This document shows positions 33,682 to 46,167 of a stretch of 64,000 nucleotides of DNA, in pieces. The position numbers and the translations under genes are program-made. Below the pieces are notes generated by a model. That model saw only the letters and a list, made by a program, of their open reading frames with translations, had not been told where the DNA came from and searched no databases. The stretch's first letter is position 1. Every line of letters begins with the position of its first letter. The stretch is from positions 3,603,501-3,667,500 of the forward strand of contig JAWHQI010000262.1 in the NCBI GenBank assembly GCA_033032865.1, written 5' to 3'. This stretch comes from Dactylorhiza incarnata. Lineage: Eukaryota; Streptophyta; Magnoliopsida; Asparagales; Orchidaceae.

Positions 33682-33868
33682 TTCGTCGAACCCAGCCAGC
33701 GGATCGTCGAACGCAGCAAGCCCGCAGTTCATCGAACGCAGACTGCCTGCAGTTCGTCGAACGCAGGATGCCTGCCGTTCGTCGAACGCAGGCTGCCTGC
33801 CGTTCATCGAACGCAGGCTGCCTAACGTTCGTCGAACGCAAGCTACCCGACGTTCGTCGAACGCAGAC
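33682..33868 (-). repeat. CGTTCGTCGAACGCAG array, chromovirus U3
   Basis: Seven to eight units of about 24-28 bp: CGTTCGTCGAACGCAG plus GCTGCCTGC. Six-base arms CGTTCG/CGAACG surround one base. The sister array is 60222-60409. The core word is shared exactly with the copia element E4. Confidence 0.9.
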
Positions 33869-34200
33869 AGGGAATTACAAAAACCACTTCCCCTTCTACT
33901 TAAACTACGACGGCGACTAAAACACCTCGGACTTCTACGAAATTCGCACCTAAATGAAATTCAGCGCTACGAATCCAACGACGATGTCCGAATTTAATTC
34001 CAACGAGCCAAACTCGGTGGTAAAGCTTCCCAAAGCTAAGATCTCAATAACTACACAAAATCTCACACGCTCGATCTAAATTACATACATTAACTAAGCT
34101 AAGGCTCAAAACTAAACCTGACGAGCTGACGTAACGCCCTTATGCCAAAATTATGCCACAGCAGCCACGTAAATAATTAACGAAAATCAGGGACGTTACA

Positions 34201-34216
34201 GCCACTCCCCCTAAAA
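34201..34216 (-). promoter_or_regulatory. Chromovirus polypurine tract
   Basis: TTTAGGGGGAGTGGC directly before the 3' LTR start TGTAACGTCCC. The same tract recurs at 60741-60756 beside the other LTR. Confidence 0.85.
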
Positions 34217-34306
34217 AGAAGTTTCGTCCCAAAACTTGAAATCCAAAGATTAAGAAAGATACCGAATCAAATCCAAAGGTTACCAGACAGAAGATTTACC
34301 CAAAAT

Positions 34307-37300
34307 CTAAGAGAAGAGGCTAGGATGAGTCTCTCTCCTGGCATACTCCAGCTCCCACATTGCGCTTTCGACACCCTGATTCTTCCAAAGAACCTTAACC
34401 ATCGGGATCATCTTCCTCCGCAACACACGCTCCTGAGTCTCCAAGATTCGAACAGGCTCTTCAACATACGAAAGATTGGGTTGCAATATGGGCACCGAAT
34501 CAAGAACAAGCCGACCACTATGCAAACACTTTCTCAGCTGGCTCACATAAAACACATCGTGAACATTAGGGAAGGAAGCAGGTAAATCCAATCTATAAGC
34601 TGACACTTCGACGCGCTCAATAACCTAGAAAGGTCCCACATACCGAGGGTCCAACTTGTGGTTCCTTCCAAATCTCTTAACGACCGGCATCGGAGAAACT
34701 TTCAAGAACACCAAGTCCCCAACAACGAACTCCAGATCCACCCTTCTCCGATTAGCATACTTCTCATACAGCTCCTGAGCAATGCGAAGCTTCTCGCGGA
34801 TATGAGTCACAACAACGCTCATCTCTTCCAAAGCTTCTAGGCCTAACAACGGGCTCTCACCAACCTCGGCCCAAAACAAGGGAGTTCGACAATGCCTCCC
34901 ATACAAAGCCTCAAAGGGGGCCCTTTGCAAGCTTTCCTGATAACTGTTATTGTAGGCAAATTCCATCAATCCAAGACGCTTATCCCAAGCTCCTCCATGA
35001 TCCAAAATATAACACCTGATCATATCCTCCAGAATTTCATTTACTCTTTCTGTCTGACCATTGGTCTGAGGATGGTAAGCGGTAGAGTATCTAAGGTCAG
35101 TTCCCAAAGCTCCCTGCAAACTCAATCAGAAATGAGACATATACCTGGAATCCCGATCTGACACAATACTCACGGGCACGACGTGCAATCTGATGACCTC
35201 ATCCAAGTAAAGCTCTGATATTTTCTCCATGGAATAACCAATCTTAAACGACACAAAGTGAGCACACTTTGTCAATCTGTCAACTATGACCCACACAGAA
35301 TCATGCCCCCCAGGAGATCTCGGCAAACCGGTAATGAAGTCCATTGAAATACTCTCCCTCTTCCAACTTGGAATATCCAAAGGGTTTAGTTTACCTCCAG
35401 ACCTCTTATGATCCGCCTTCACGCGCTGACAAGTTAAACATTGGGAAACATACTTTGCTATATCACTCTTCATACCTGACCACCAAACAATCTGCTTCAG
35501 GTCTTTATACATCTTTGTGGAGCCAGGATGATATGAAACACTAGAATCATGCGCTTCGCTACAGATTTTTGTTCGAATAACCTCAAACGCGAGAATACAA
35601 AATCTACCTCGATACTTCAAAGTATCTTTATCATCGATTGAAAAAATCTGGTAATTCACCTTTTTCAGTCCTAATCCGGAGATGTTGCAAATCAGGATCT
35701 TCCTTCTGATGCAGTCTGGTGGGGTATTCCAAGAGGGCTCTTCATCTTCTAAAATCAAAGGCTCGGTACTACTACCGACTGAGATATCCATCAACATAAA
35801 TTCCTCTACTAAGGACTGCACAGAGAGATTGAAGATATGCGCGGTCTTTCTGCTCAGGGCATCGGCCACCACATTAGCCTTACCCGGGTGATAGAGGATA
35901 TCAACTTCATAATCCGCCACATACTCCAACCACCTGCGCTGGCGCAAATTCAGCTCTTTCTGGGTAAAGACATACTTCAAACTCTTGTGATCCGTATAAA
36001 TCTTGCATGACACTCCATAAAGAAGGTGTCTCCAAAGCTTTAAAGCATAAATCACTGTCGTAAACTCTAAGTCATGCGTAGGGTAATTCCTTTCATGAAC
36101 TTTCAGTTGTCTGGATCCTTACGCGATCACCTCTTCTTCTTGCATCAAAACACAACCAAGACCAACGTGAGATGCGTCTACATAAATGTCAAACTCAACT
36201 CCCTCGGTCGGTAAAGCCAAAACAGGAGCACTATACAAATGCCTCTTTAATTCTTGAAAAGCTCCTTCACAAGAATCGCTCCAAACAAAAGCTACATTCT
36301 TCTGGGTAAGCTTAGTCAGAGGTGCTGACAGCACAGAAAATCCTTACACAAATCTCCTATAATAACCTGCCAACCCTAAGAAACTCTTTATCTCCTTAGG
36401 CGTTGTAGGCGTCTTCCAATCCAAGATAGCAGAGATCTTTGTCGGGTCTACAGAAATTCCATCCTTGCCCACCACATGACCCAGGAAAGACACTTGCGAA
36501 AGCCAAAATTCGCACTTACTCAGTTTCGCGTACAACTTGTGCTCTCTTAAGGTAGACAATACTAAGCGCAAATGCGTAGCATGCTCCTCAGAACTTCTTG
36601 AGTATACCAACACATCATCGATGAAAACCACTACAAAATGATCTAGGAAGTCTTTGAACACTTGGTTCATCATATCCATAAACACAGAGTGTGCATTAGT
36701 CAAACCAAATGACATCACAAGAAATTCAAAATGACCATATCGGGAACGAAAGGCAGTCTGAGGGACGTCCGACTCACGGATCCTCAACTGATGGTAACCT
36801 AAACGAAGATCGATCTTTGAAAACACCGAACTACCACGCAAATGATCAAACAAATCATCGATTCGCGGCAACTGATATCTGTTCTTTATGGTTACCTTAT
36901 TCAACTCCCTATAGTCTATGCACAACCTCATAGAACCATCCTTCTTTTTTACGAACAACACTGGAGCACCCCAGGGCGAAGAACTTGGCCTAACGAATCC
37001 ATACTGCAACAATTCATCTAACTAGGTACACAACTCTTCCAGCTCGCGCGGGGCCATACGGTACGGTGCCTTAGCAATAGGACGAGTACCAGGCTCCAGA
37101 TCAATAACAAACTCCACATCTCTCTCAGGCGGAAGACCAGGAAGACTAACCGGGAAAACATCAGGAAAATCACACACCACCGAAACACCCTCGATACACG
37201 GCAAACCGCTAACAGTTTCTAACACAGAAACAAAGTAAGCAAAACAACCGGAATCTAAAAGTTTTTGAGCACATACCGCAGAAATAATTGAGGAATCCTA

Positions 37301-37660
37301 GCGCGGAAAACCAAACACACTCATGGGTTGACCGTTGTCCATCTTGAAGTCCAAACGTTTAGCCTTGCATTGGATAACCGCATCATATCTGGACAACCAG
37401 TCCATGCCCAGAATCACATCGAAATCTTCCAGGTCTAGCACTTTTAAATCCGCAAAAGCTAAGAAGTCACCTAAGAGGATAAGACAATTCTGGATACCCT
37501 GGTCCGACACCACAGAGTCCCCAGAAGGAAACTTAATGCGAAACGCATTGCCAATCTGATCGAGGATCAAACGATGACGCTCTACAAAAGTCCTAGCCAC
37601 GAACGAGTGGGTAGCATAACGGTTCTTTACCTTAAATTCTCCTATAACAATTGGATACAT
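34307..37660 (-). pseudogene. Chromovirus Pol (PR-RT-RH-IN-chromodomain)
   Basis: A single reading frame broken by about six stop codons (near 34622, 35126, 36119, 36341, 37020 and 37297) without frameshifts. In protein order: the protease region, where the expected DSG active site reads NRYATHSFV, so the catalytic Asp is lost, followed by LGMDWLSRYDAVI. RT has [20 protein letters not shown] and the catalytic FIDD at 36614-36625. RNase H has [15 protein letters not shown] and [20 protein letters not shown]. Integrase has HHCC remnants ([11 protein letters not shown]), [20 protein letters not shown] and [12 protein letters not shown]. The C-terminal chromodomain reads EEPVRILETQERVLRRK..VKVLWKNQGVESAMWELE, the Tekay/Del type that reads histone marks to target integration. 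Confidence 0.92.
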
Positions 37661-37715
37661 AACTAGCCGAACAGAAACTGAAACTAAGGATAAAGGCTGA
37701 GAGTTAAATTAAGGT

Positions 37716-38851
37716 CTAACCTGAAATAACTTGGGTTGAATTCTGAGCTTCACCCCTCGTCACCACATTCAACTTTCCGTTTCCTCTATCCTGATGTTGC
37801 AGCTGCGGCAGTGGCAAAGCCCGAAGTGGCACTAGCTGCAGAGGCGGTTGGAAACGCGGGCATCTAGTCTTAACGTGCCCCTTCTGTCCACACTGAAAAC
37901 ACAAATTATCTTTTGACCAGCAATGAGCAACATCATGCCCATTTCGCTTACAGAAGGTACATATCAGATCTCCCCTGGGAGCGCTCTGTATTGCTGACAC
38001 TTGTTGCTGCTTCTTAGCTCCCAACCTCTTGAAACATTTCTCGAACGGATGGCCCGGGCGACCACAGAAGCTACAAACTTTGCCACTTCTTTTCTTTAGA
38101 GCCAGGATAGCTACCTTGGGGTCTCCCCCTCTTCGACTTTCCTCGTCCTTTTTCATTAATGCACCTCTATTCTTGGCGTTGTCGATAGCCTCGACTTTCA
38201 GCGCTCCTTCTACTACTTAAGCATAACTTTCAGATCTGTAAGCGCTAGCCAATTGCTGAATGTCGCAACGAAGTCCTCTGAGAAATTGCTTCACCCTTCC
38301 TGCCTCAGAAGCCACTAAATCTGGAGCAAATCTGCTCAACTTACTGAATTCAATCTCATACTCACTAACCGTGAGTTGCCTTTGCTTCAGGTGCAGAAAA
38401 TTATTCATTAGACGGTCTTGCTCGACCGACGGCAGGAACTTCTTTAACACAATTGCCTTAAACGACTCCCACGAACATCCGTCTATGAGGTTTTTCCTCT
38501 ACCTGATCCACCAGCTCTTAGCAAGTCCTTTCAGCTGGTAAGCGGTGACCATCACCTTTTGGCCTGCAGAAATTCCCGAGTACGAAAACATCTCCTCAAT
38601 GGCAACAAACCAGTCATCTAATGCCATGAAATCAGCTCTTTGGTCAAATGTAGGAGGTCCGAGTCGCTGGAGATGCGATATGAAGTTCATCTCTGGTGGT
38701 AGTAGAACTGGAGGCACCAAAGGAGCGGGAGGAACATGTACAGTCTGACAAACTACAGAGTCCTGCACCACAGGCTGCTGCCCAGCGGCAGCAGTCATCA
38801 ACGTTTGAATCTGTGATTGCATCACAACTAACTGCCTGGACAGAGCCTCAT
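37716..38851 (-). pseudogene. Chromovirus Gag, main part, split by E2
   Basis: One frame with stops near 38215 and 38498. The capsid region reads MNFISHLQRLGPPTFDQRAD, FVAIEEMFSYSGISAGQKV, KAIVLKKFLPSVEQDRL-type and YEIEFSKLSRFAPDLVASEA. Three complete CCHC knuckles follow: CSFCGRPGHPFEKC, CTFCKRNGHDVAHC and CFQCGQKGHVKTRC. The frame differs from pol, so a frameshift lies between 37660 and 37716. At 38851 the coding sequence runs into E2 and resumes in frame at 49666/49667 side. Confidence 0.88.
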
Positions 38852-39894
38852 TGGTGATTAAAATTCTGCTTGCACGAAATAAAATCCGAACTAGCAATCC
38901 GAGAAGGCAAGTATACCTATCGAATTGTAGTATAGGAACACAAGTGTCGTATTAAAATCCGAGAACCGTTGATTACTTATACTCAAACGAATTACTATTA
39001 TTTTATCTTAATAATTTTTTGGAAGGTTTTGTCTGCTAAGTTGAAATAAAAGCTGGATAAAAGTACGGCTAAACGATGATTAAGAAATAGCACTCGATCT
39101 TGACTTACTTCGGCTTAAGTTGATCAAAATTCAAAAGCAAACTTAAAACTTAATAAAGTAAGGGCAGCTTGACCGTGGGGGTTCCTATAGTTTGAACATG
39201 CTTCTCTCGAAGATATGCCCAACTGAGTTTAGGAAAATCCGACCGAACTCTCGTCCCGTATTCGAATACCTAAAACTCGCTTTAAGTGGTGAACCCCGCT
39301 ATTGGGTTTGACTCCAATCCAGGAGATTTACGTCATTCTCTCTCGAGAAACGTGTGTAACTCTCTTTACTCTTAAGTGCTCACTTCAGACTATCGGCCTC
39401 TCGGCTAGCCAAGAATGAAAGCAAAGGTGGGGATTATATATCGATAATATAGCTCCACTAAATTTTAATTAAGAGTAAATCTAAGGCCCAACACTTTAGA
39501 AAGTGAAAGAAGACTAAAGGATCATAACTTGATCAACTCATCCTCAGATCATCAAGATCGAGTACTATGAGGATTTAGTTACTCATGGTGGAGGGGTAGG
39601 AGAGAGAAATGATGAAGATTTTAAGAGAACAAAAACATACAATTTTATTAAATAAAAGTTCAACTGAGATTACATTTGCATGGAAAGCCTACTAAGCATT
39701 AGTAATACACTATGAAAGGAAATTACAAAGGCATTACAACATTCATATGAAAACTAGAAAAGGAAATGCATTGAAATAAGAGAGAGAGAGAGAGAGAGAG
39801 AAAGTGAATAAAATGACATGAAAATCACTGAAAATAGAGTAGTAGCACTAGTTCTCTCTCCAAAAACTGAATGGGGAAAGCTTGGAGGTCATTT

Positions 39895-39904
39895 CAATTT
39901 ATAG
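39895..39904 (-). promoter_or_regulatory. TATA box, E2 LTR
   Basis: CTATAAATTG on the minus strand, with the hairpin array beginning about 15 bases upstream. The copy in the 5' LTR is at 48928-48937. Confidence 0.6.
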
Positions 39905-39917
39905 AAATTTTTCTGCC

Positions 39918-40472
39918 TCGGTCACGCCCTCAGTCACGCCCGTGACTAGGGGCGTGACATTGTTTAATCAATTCTGCGGCTTGGATCAGGTTCGGCGCAC
40001 GATTCTGACGCAATTTGATGGGTCACACCCTGGGTCACGCCCGTGACTGAGGGCGTGACCATTTCGGTGGTTAGTCCGGTCATGGGCGCTGGCGGCGATC
40101 ATGGGCGATTTGATGGGTCACGCCCTAGGTCACGCCCGTGACTGAGGGCGTGACCATTTCGGTGGTTAGTCGGGTCATGGGCGCTGGCGGCGATCATGGG
40201 CGCTGGCGGCTGGCTGACGTGGCAGTCATGGGCATGACTGGAAGCACGCCCGTGTAACAGTGGCGTGACCAATTCGGTGGTCAGCTGGTCGAATCTGAGC
40301 TGTTCACGGGCTGGTCATGGGCGTGACTTGCGTGTCACGGGCGTGACTTGTGTGTCACGGCCGTGTACTTTGGGCGTGTCTGACCAGATCTTCTGAATTA
40401 TGGTGGCAGCAGCTTAACTGGAAACAACAACTTACACGCCCTAGGTCACGGGCGTGACATAGGGCGTGACTT
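39918..40472 (-). repeat. CACGCCCGTG hairpin array in E2 U3
   Basis: At least five stem-forming units built from CACGCCCT-NNG-GTCACG and its complement, plus direct GTCACGGGCGTGACT copies near 40320-40370. The unit near 40438-40472 has ~16-nt arms with one mismatch; in the other LTR (49466-49501) the same unit is perfect. The array in the 5' LTR spans about 48953-49503. Confidence 0.9.
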
Positions 40473-40634
40473 AGGAAATTTTGCATTTTTGACCTGAAAA
40501 TTCAGAAAACTTAAGTTAGCACTAAAAATAGAAAAATGAACCAAAAATGCATTTAGGTAAACAACAATTAGCAAAAAGTAAGAGTAAATAACCTAAAAAT
40601 AACCTAATTAAACTAACTAGATTTAGCATTATCA

Positions 40635-42394
40635 AATTCCCCCAAGCTTACACTTTGCTTGTCCCCAAGCAAAGAAATATGTTTTAGCTAATAAAACAAA
40701 ATGACTAATCAAAAAGATTTAATTATGCTAAACACGAGTACCTTGCGAAATTCCAAGTAGGGAGAATAGTGAAAAGGAAACCTAAAATAAGTACTTTATT
40801 TAAGCTTAATTTTTATACCCTTTACTAACAAAATTTAATCATCCAAAATTTTAACTAAAAAGTTTTAAAATAAAATTGAGCAAAGTAACAAGTGAGATAG
40901 TGCATTGAATGGTTACTAAACCCTAAGAGACAAATTATAATTATATCATTCTAAGAACAAGGATCTAAATTCATACCCAAGACTTAACTATTCTACTTTT
41001 CTTCTTTACTTAGCTAAAGTAAATTTAGGAGCATGAATCAAGAGGACTTTATTAGGACCGAAATGTTTGGTTTAGGCATATGATTTGGAATGGGAATCGA
41101 AGATAAAAGTGATTGCTATAATCACACTAAACCATAAACATGAGTTTTATAAAATTTTCGATATGAATGATAAGAGGCAATCCTTCATTATAAGCATATA
41201 GCATATTTTCTTTCTTTCTCTTTCATAGCCATTTTTTTTTTATTTTTTTTTTATTTTGAAATTTTGGCAAAGATAACTAATACAAATATGCTTAAAATAT
41301 CTCCTTTTTGAGCAAATTCTTTTCTTTGAAGCTCTCCATGCAATAAACCAATCACACTCTTTTAGAAATTTAAATAAAACTCAAAGTGTTAGTGTGATTC
41401 AAATAGGTTTGGAAATTTTGGCTTTGGTGAAAAATTTGATAAGTGGAGGTGACAATAAAACATGGGAAAAGGCTCAAAAGAGGCTAACAAAGGGTTTCTT
41501 TTTAAGGGTTGGCATGAAGGCTCAAACTTCAAAAAATGGCCTAAATCATTTTCATTGCTCTCTAAATTTATTTAAAGCATGAGTTTTGAAGGATTTCAAA
41601 AAGTAAGCCCTAGATATTAAATAAAGACTAGTGAACTTATCCTGAAAATAAGAATAATAAGCGTTTAGGATTATTCACATTTACGACACAAATCAAAAGT
41701 TAACCCTGCAAAATATATCTAAAAATGAAGAGGAAAATAGTGGATGAAGAATTTTTACGAAAGTAAAGAAGATAAAAGAGAAAACGATAAGGAAAGTACA
41801 AGATTTTAGAAAAAACTTTTCAGATTAACATGCTACCTAGAATTAGAACACTACATGAGTCAACAATTTACTTGTGAAACATAATTAAAAGTAGGATTAG
41901 AAATTTTGAAATTAACTAAGGCTATATAAAATATTTTGGGAAAAACAAAACATAAAGCAAGGGGTACTATTGATTTTACCAAAATCTAATTTAGACTACT
42001 AAAACAAAAGAAAAGAAGACATTCTCCCCCAAGCTTACGATAGACATTGTCCTCAATGGAAAAGGAGAGTGAAGGAAGGGGTAACTAAGAAAAGAAATTA
42101 AAACTGAAAAACGGAAACAGGCACTTCCCTGGATTTATGGGCTTGAAAGGATGTGTGATGCCGCTCCCCCTTGTTGACGCTTTGAATCTTCATGAAATAT
42201 CATCTTGAATTTTTCTTGAAACCAGCAATGTTGAAGCAGGCGATCGCCGAAGTTGAGAGTATCGGAGCCACCCAGGGCCAAAGAAAAATTAAAACAACAA
42301 TTTTTTAAAAACCTTGGGTTGCCTCCCAAGAGCGCCCTCTGTTTAATGTCGTTTGAGCTCGACTAAAAGAATATAGTTCAAAAGTTAATCCAAA
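40635..42394 (-). other. E2 non-coding region between integrase and 3' LTR
   Basis: 1.76 kb without a supported ORF. In element sense it has GCGCTCTTGGGAGGCAACC near 42312-42335, a purine block TAAGCTTGGGGGAGAAT near 42023-42040, and a second, TAAGCTTGGGGGAATTTG, immediately before the LTR (40635-40651), the probable PPT. Athila elements often have an env-like ORF here; none is visible. Confidence 0.65.
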
Positions 42395-45227
42395 TTATTA
42401 CAGTCCAGACAAAAGAAGTTTTTCACTGTCCATGTCAACATTGTCACCAGAAAAATAAAGTTTTAGACGATGCCCATTAACCTTGAAATCACCCTTATCT
42501 GGGTGTGATATCAAAACAGTTCCATACGGATAAGCTTCCTTTACATTAAAAGGACCTGACCATCTAGATTTTAACTTTCCAGGAAATAAACGTAGACGAG
42601 AATTATAAAGTAATGCTTGGTCGCCTGGTTTAAATGTTTTCGGGTGCCTTAAATTTTTATCGTGAAAGCATTTCGTTCGTTCCTTATATAATTTATTATT
42701 TTCATACGCATTGGAGCGCCACTCATCGAGTTCGTTGAGTTGGAATTTTCGAAGATCGGCGGTGGAGTGGGGATCAAAATTTAAAAATTTAAGGGCCCAG
42801 AAAGCACGATGTTCTAATTCGACCGGTAAATGGCATGATTTCCCATATACTAATCGATACGGTGTACAACCGATGGCAGTCTTGTACGCTGTTCGGTAAG
42901 CCCATAGAGCATCGTCTAATTTATGTGACCAGTCCTTACGTGAGGTGGAAACAGTTTTTTCTAAAATACGTTTGATTTCTCTATTCACTACCTCGACCTG
43001 GCCGTTAGTTTGGGGGTGGTAAGCAGTTGAAAGCTTATGTGTAACGCCATATTTTAAAAGTGTTTTTGCAAATTGTGCGTTACAAAAGTGCGAACCCCTG
43101 TCGCTAACGATGGCCCTAGGAGTACCAAATCGAGAAAATAATTTTTTTTAAGAAAATAATAACGACTCGGGAGTCATTGGTAGGAAGAGCTTGGGCCTCT
43201 GCCCATCGAGACACGTAGTCTACCGCAACTAAAATGTATTTATTACCATGGCTAGAAGGAAGAGGACCTACAAAATCAATTCCCCAAAGGTCGAAAACTT
43301 CGCACTCGAGGAAATAATTTTGCAACATTTCATTTTTATTTGAGATATTTCCGGTCCGTTGGCAGCTATCGCACCGTCTCACAAAAGATTGGGCATCTTT
43401 AAAAAGGCTAGGCCAATAAAAGCCTGCACTAAGTACTTTGTGAGCGGTCCGATTGGCTTGATAGTGCCCACCAGTCGGTCCTTCGTGTAAGTGTTTGAAA
43501 ATATTTTGTCCTTCTTCGAAAGAAACACATCTCCTTACTACTTGGTCTGCACAAACTCGAAACAGATACGGGTCCTCCCAAAAATAATTCTTCAGGTCAG
43601 AGAAGAATTTCTTCTTTTGCTGATAGGAAAATTCTTTTGGGAGGACTCGAGCTACTAAGTAGTTGGCGAAGTTTGCAAACCAAGGATGAGTAGTGTTGAT
43701 TGATAATAACTTCTCGTCGGGAAAATAATCATTAAAAGTTTGTTCATTTAAATCTTCAATAAATGGGTTATCTAATCGTGAAAGATGGTCCGCGGCCAAA
43801 TTCTCAGCCCCCTTTTTATCTCGGATTTCCAAGTCGAACTCCTGGAGGAGTAAGACCCAGCGAAGTAAGCGTGGTTTGGCATCCGGTTTAGAAAGTAAAT
43901 ATTTGAGGGCCGAGTGGTCCGTAAAAACAATAATTTTTGAAAGCGTAATATAAGGTCGAAATTTGTCGAATGCAAAAATAACTGCTAATAATTCTTTCTC
44001 CGTTGTGGTATAGTTCTCTTGCGCGGATGTAAGTGTTTTACTTGCGTAAAAAATAGGGTGGAAGTTTTTAGATATACGTTGTCCTAAAACGGCTCCCACC
44101 GCAAAGCTACTTGCATCGCACATGATTTCGAATGGAAGGTCCCAGATTGGAGCTATCATAATTGGCGCATTTATTAGCTTATTTTTGATTAATTGAAAAG
44201 CAGATAAGCAGGTATCATCAAAAATAAATGGAGTGTCTTTTTCTAGAAGATGAGTGAGGGGTTTGGTAATTTTCGAAAAATCTTTTATAAATCGCCGGTA
44301 AAAACCGGCATGTCCTAGAAAGCTTCTTATGGCCTTAACGTTGGTTGGCGGTGGCAGTTTTTCGATCACTTCTATTTTTGCTTCATCGACCTCAATTCCT
44401 CTTGCTGATATCTTATGACCTAAAACCAATCCCTCCCGTACCATGAAATGACATTTTTCCCAGTTCAGGGCGAGATTGGTCTCCTCACACCGTTCTAACA
44501 CTTTTTCTAAATTTTCTAAACAAAAATCGAAGGAATCACCAAACACGGAAAAGTCGTCCATAAATACCTCCATAATACTTTCTACGTACTTGTCGAAAAT
44601 GGCCAACATACACCGTTGAAATGTTGCCGGCGCATTACATAAGCCAAACGGCATTCTTTGATAGGCAAAGGTGCCGAAAGGACAAGTAAACGTCGTTTTC
44701 TCCTGGTCCTCGGGCGAGATGGGAATTTGGAAGTAGCCCGAGAGACCATCGAGAAAACAATAAAAGCTATGGCCAGATAATCGTTCTAAGATTTGATCGA
44801 TGAATGGCAAGGGGAAATGGTCCTTGCGGGTGGCGTCGTTCAATTTGCGATAATCAATACACATACGCCACCCAGTCACCGTCCGTGTTGGGATTAAGTC
44901 ATTATTGTCATTTAACACTACTGTGATTCCTCCCTTTTTAGGAACTACTTGAACGGGGCTTACCCATTTGCTATCTGAAATTGGATAGATAATTCCTACG
45001 TCTAATAATTTCACGACCTCACCCTTTACTACTTCTTTCATGTTTGGGTTTAATCGGCGTTGAGGTTGAATAGAATTATGTGAATTACCTTCCATTAGAA
45101 TTTTGTGCATGCAGAAAGATGGACTTATGCCCTTAATATCAGAAATCTGCCAAGCAATTGCTTGGCGGTGTTTTTGTAAAACTTTTAGCAATTTGGCATT
45201 TTCAGATCCACTTAAATGGGCCGACAC
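42395..45227 (-). pseudogene. E2 Pol: RT, RNase H and integrase, one frameshift
   Basis: A 703-codon segment from 45227, then a frameshift at the T8 run 43142-43149, after which the integrase continues to 42395. RT has [48 protein letters not shown] and catalytic FMDD at 44553-44564. RNase H has [16 protein letters not shown] and [20 protein letters not shown]. Integrase has the zinc-binding [16 protein letters not shown], then [19 protein letters not shown]; after the frameshift [16 protein letters not shown] carries the second Asp. The C-terminal part ([36 protein letters not shown]) is intact. All main catalytic residues I can see are present. Confidence 0.92.
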
Positions 45228-45295
45228 TATTACTGGTAACTTAGAGTCTTTTTCTAAAAATTCATATTTTAAATGATTGGGTAGTTCTTTAAGTT

Positions 45296-46122
45296 CTAAT
45301 GTGGGAGGTTCCTCGTATGAAGATTTGAAAGACTTTTCTTTTTCAAAAGTAATTTTTCAAAAAATTTTGATTTAATTTGAAAATTTGAGGGGGCGGGAGC
45401 AATGACTATTTTCATTTCTTGTAATATTTCAGTGGAGGTGTTTGAAGATGAACAAAAAGAAGAAGAACCATTTTCAGAAATACAAAAAAAAGTGTCTTCA
45501 CTTAACACATCTAAGAAAAAACACGAATCGTCATTTTCTAGGGTATTTTTCATAGAGGGTGTTATGGAGAAGGTTACTTCATCATCTCCAACTCGGAGGA
45601 ATAGCTTACCATTACTCACATCAATGATAGCACGGGAGGTGGCAAGGAAGGGGCAGCCAAGGATTAGGGGAACCTCGACATCCTCTTCAATGTCCAAAAT
45701 GACAAAATCCACCGGGAAGATGAATTTGTCTACTTTTATGAGTACGTCCTCCACAATTCCCAGCGGATATTTTATCGTCCTATCTGCTAGTTGTATACTC
45801 ATACGTGTGGGGCTAAGGGTGCCCACTCCTAACCTCTTAAACAAGGAGAATGGCATTAAGTTGATGCTTGCTCCTAAGTCGGCCAACGCGTTCTTTACAA
45901 ATAGATCGCCAAAGAGGCACGGGATAGAAAAACTACCCGGATCGTTAGCCTTTTCGGTAATTTATTTGTTAGGACGGCGGAACACTCAGCATTTAAAGTT
46001 ACGTGCGATAGATTTTCTAGCTTTTTCTTATTAGTTAGAAGATCCTGCAGGTACTTAGCGTACTTGGGCATTTGTGATATCGCTTCATGGAAGGGCAAAT
46101 TGATGTGTATTTGCTTAAACAT
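45296..46122 (-). pseudogene. E2 protease region
   Basis: Two frames joined near 45890-45960. The upstream part has INLPFHEAISQMPKYAKYLQ and LTNKKKLEN, the Athila/Tat linker before protease. The downstream part has ADLGASINLMPFSLFKRLGV, which includes the aspartic-protease motif DLGAS, then VDFVILDIEEDVEVPLILGC and PFLATSRAIIDV. The catalytic Asp and flanking Gly are present. The end is acidic and leads to RT after another frame change near 45300-45360. Confidence 0.85.
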
Positions 46123-46167
46123 TTCCAGGAAGCGATGATATTGATCATCTAATTTTTCCTTGTTGAG

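Larger units (their letters stand above)
21721..34200 (-). repeat. Chromovirus 3' LTR, interrupted by E1 and E4
   Basis: LTR pieces are 21721-21761, 27976-28469 and about 32116-34200, summing to ~2.62 kb, equal to the other LTR (50452-50686 plus 58352-60740). Continuity across both interruptions can be read by comparing the two LTRs. The LTR includes a palindromic CGTCGAACGCAG array, a TATA-like box and a TTCTCGAGAA array. Confidence 0.9.
38852..40634 (-). repeat. E2 3' LTR
   Basis: 1783 bp, + strand TGGTGATTAAAATTC..TAGCATTATCA. It contains a (GA)n run (39779-39801), TATA at 39895-39904 and a CACGCCCGTG hairpin array. Its outer end is TG; the matching inner end of the 5' LTR reads TC. Confidence 0.92.

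Noticed and set aside
45402..46034. 210-codon + strand ORF across the E2 protease region
   Set aside because: Antisense shadow of protease coding sequence with clear DLGAS and LGCPFL motifs on the other strand.
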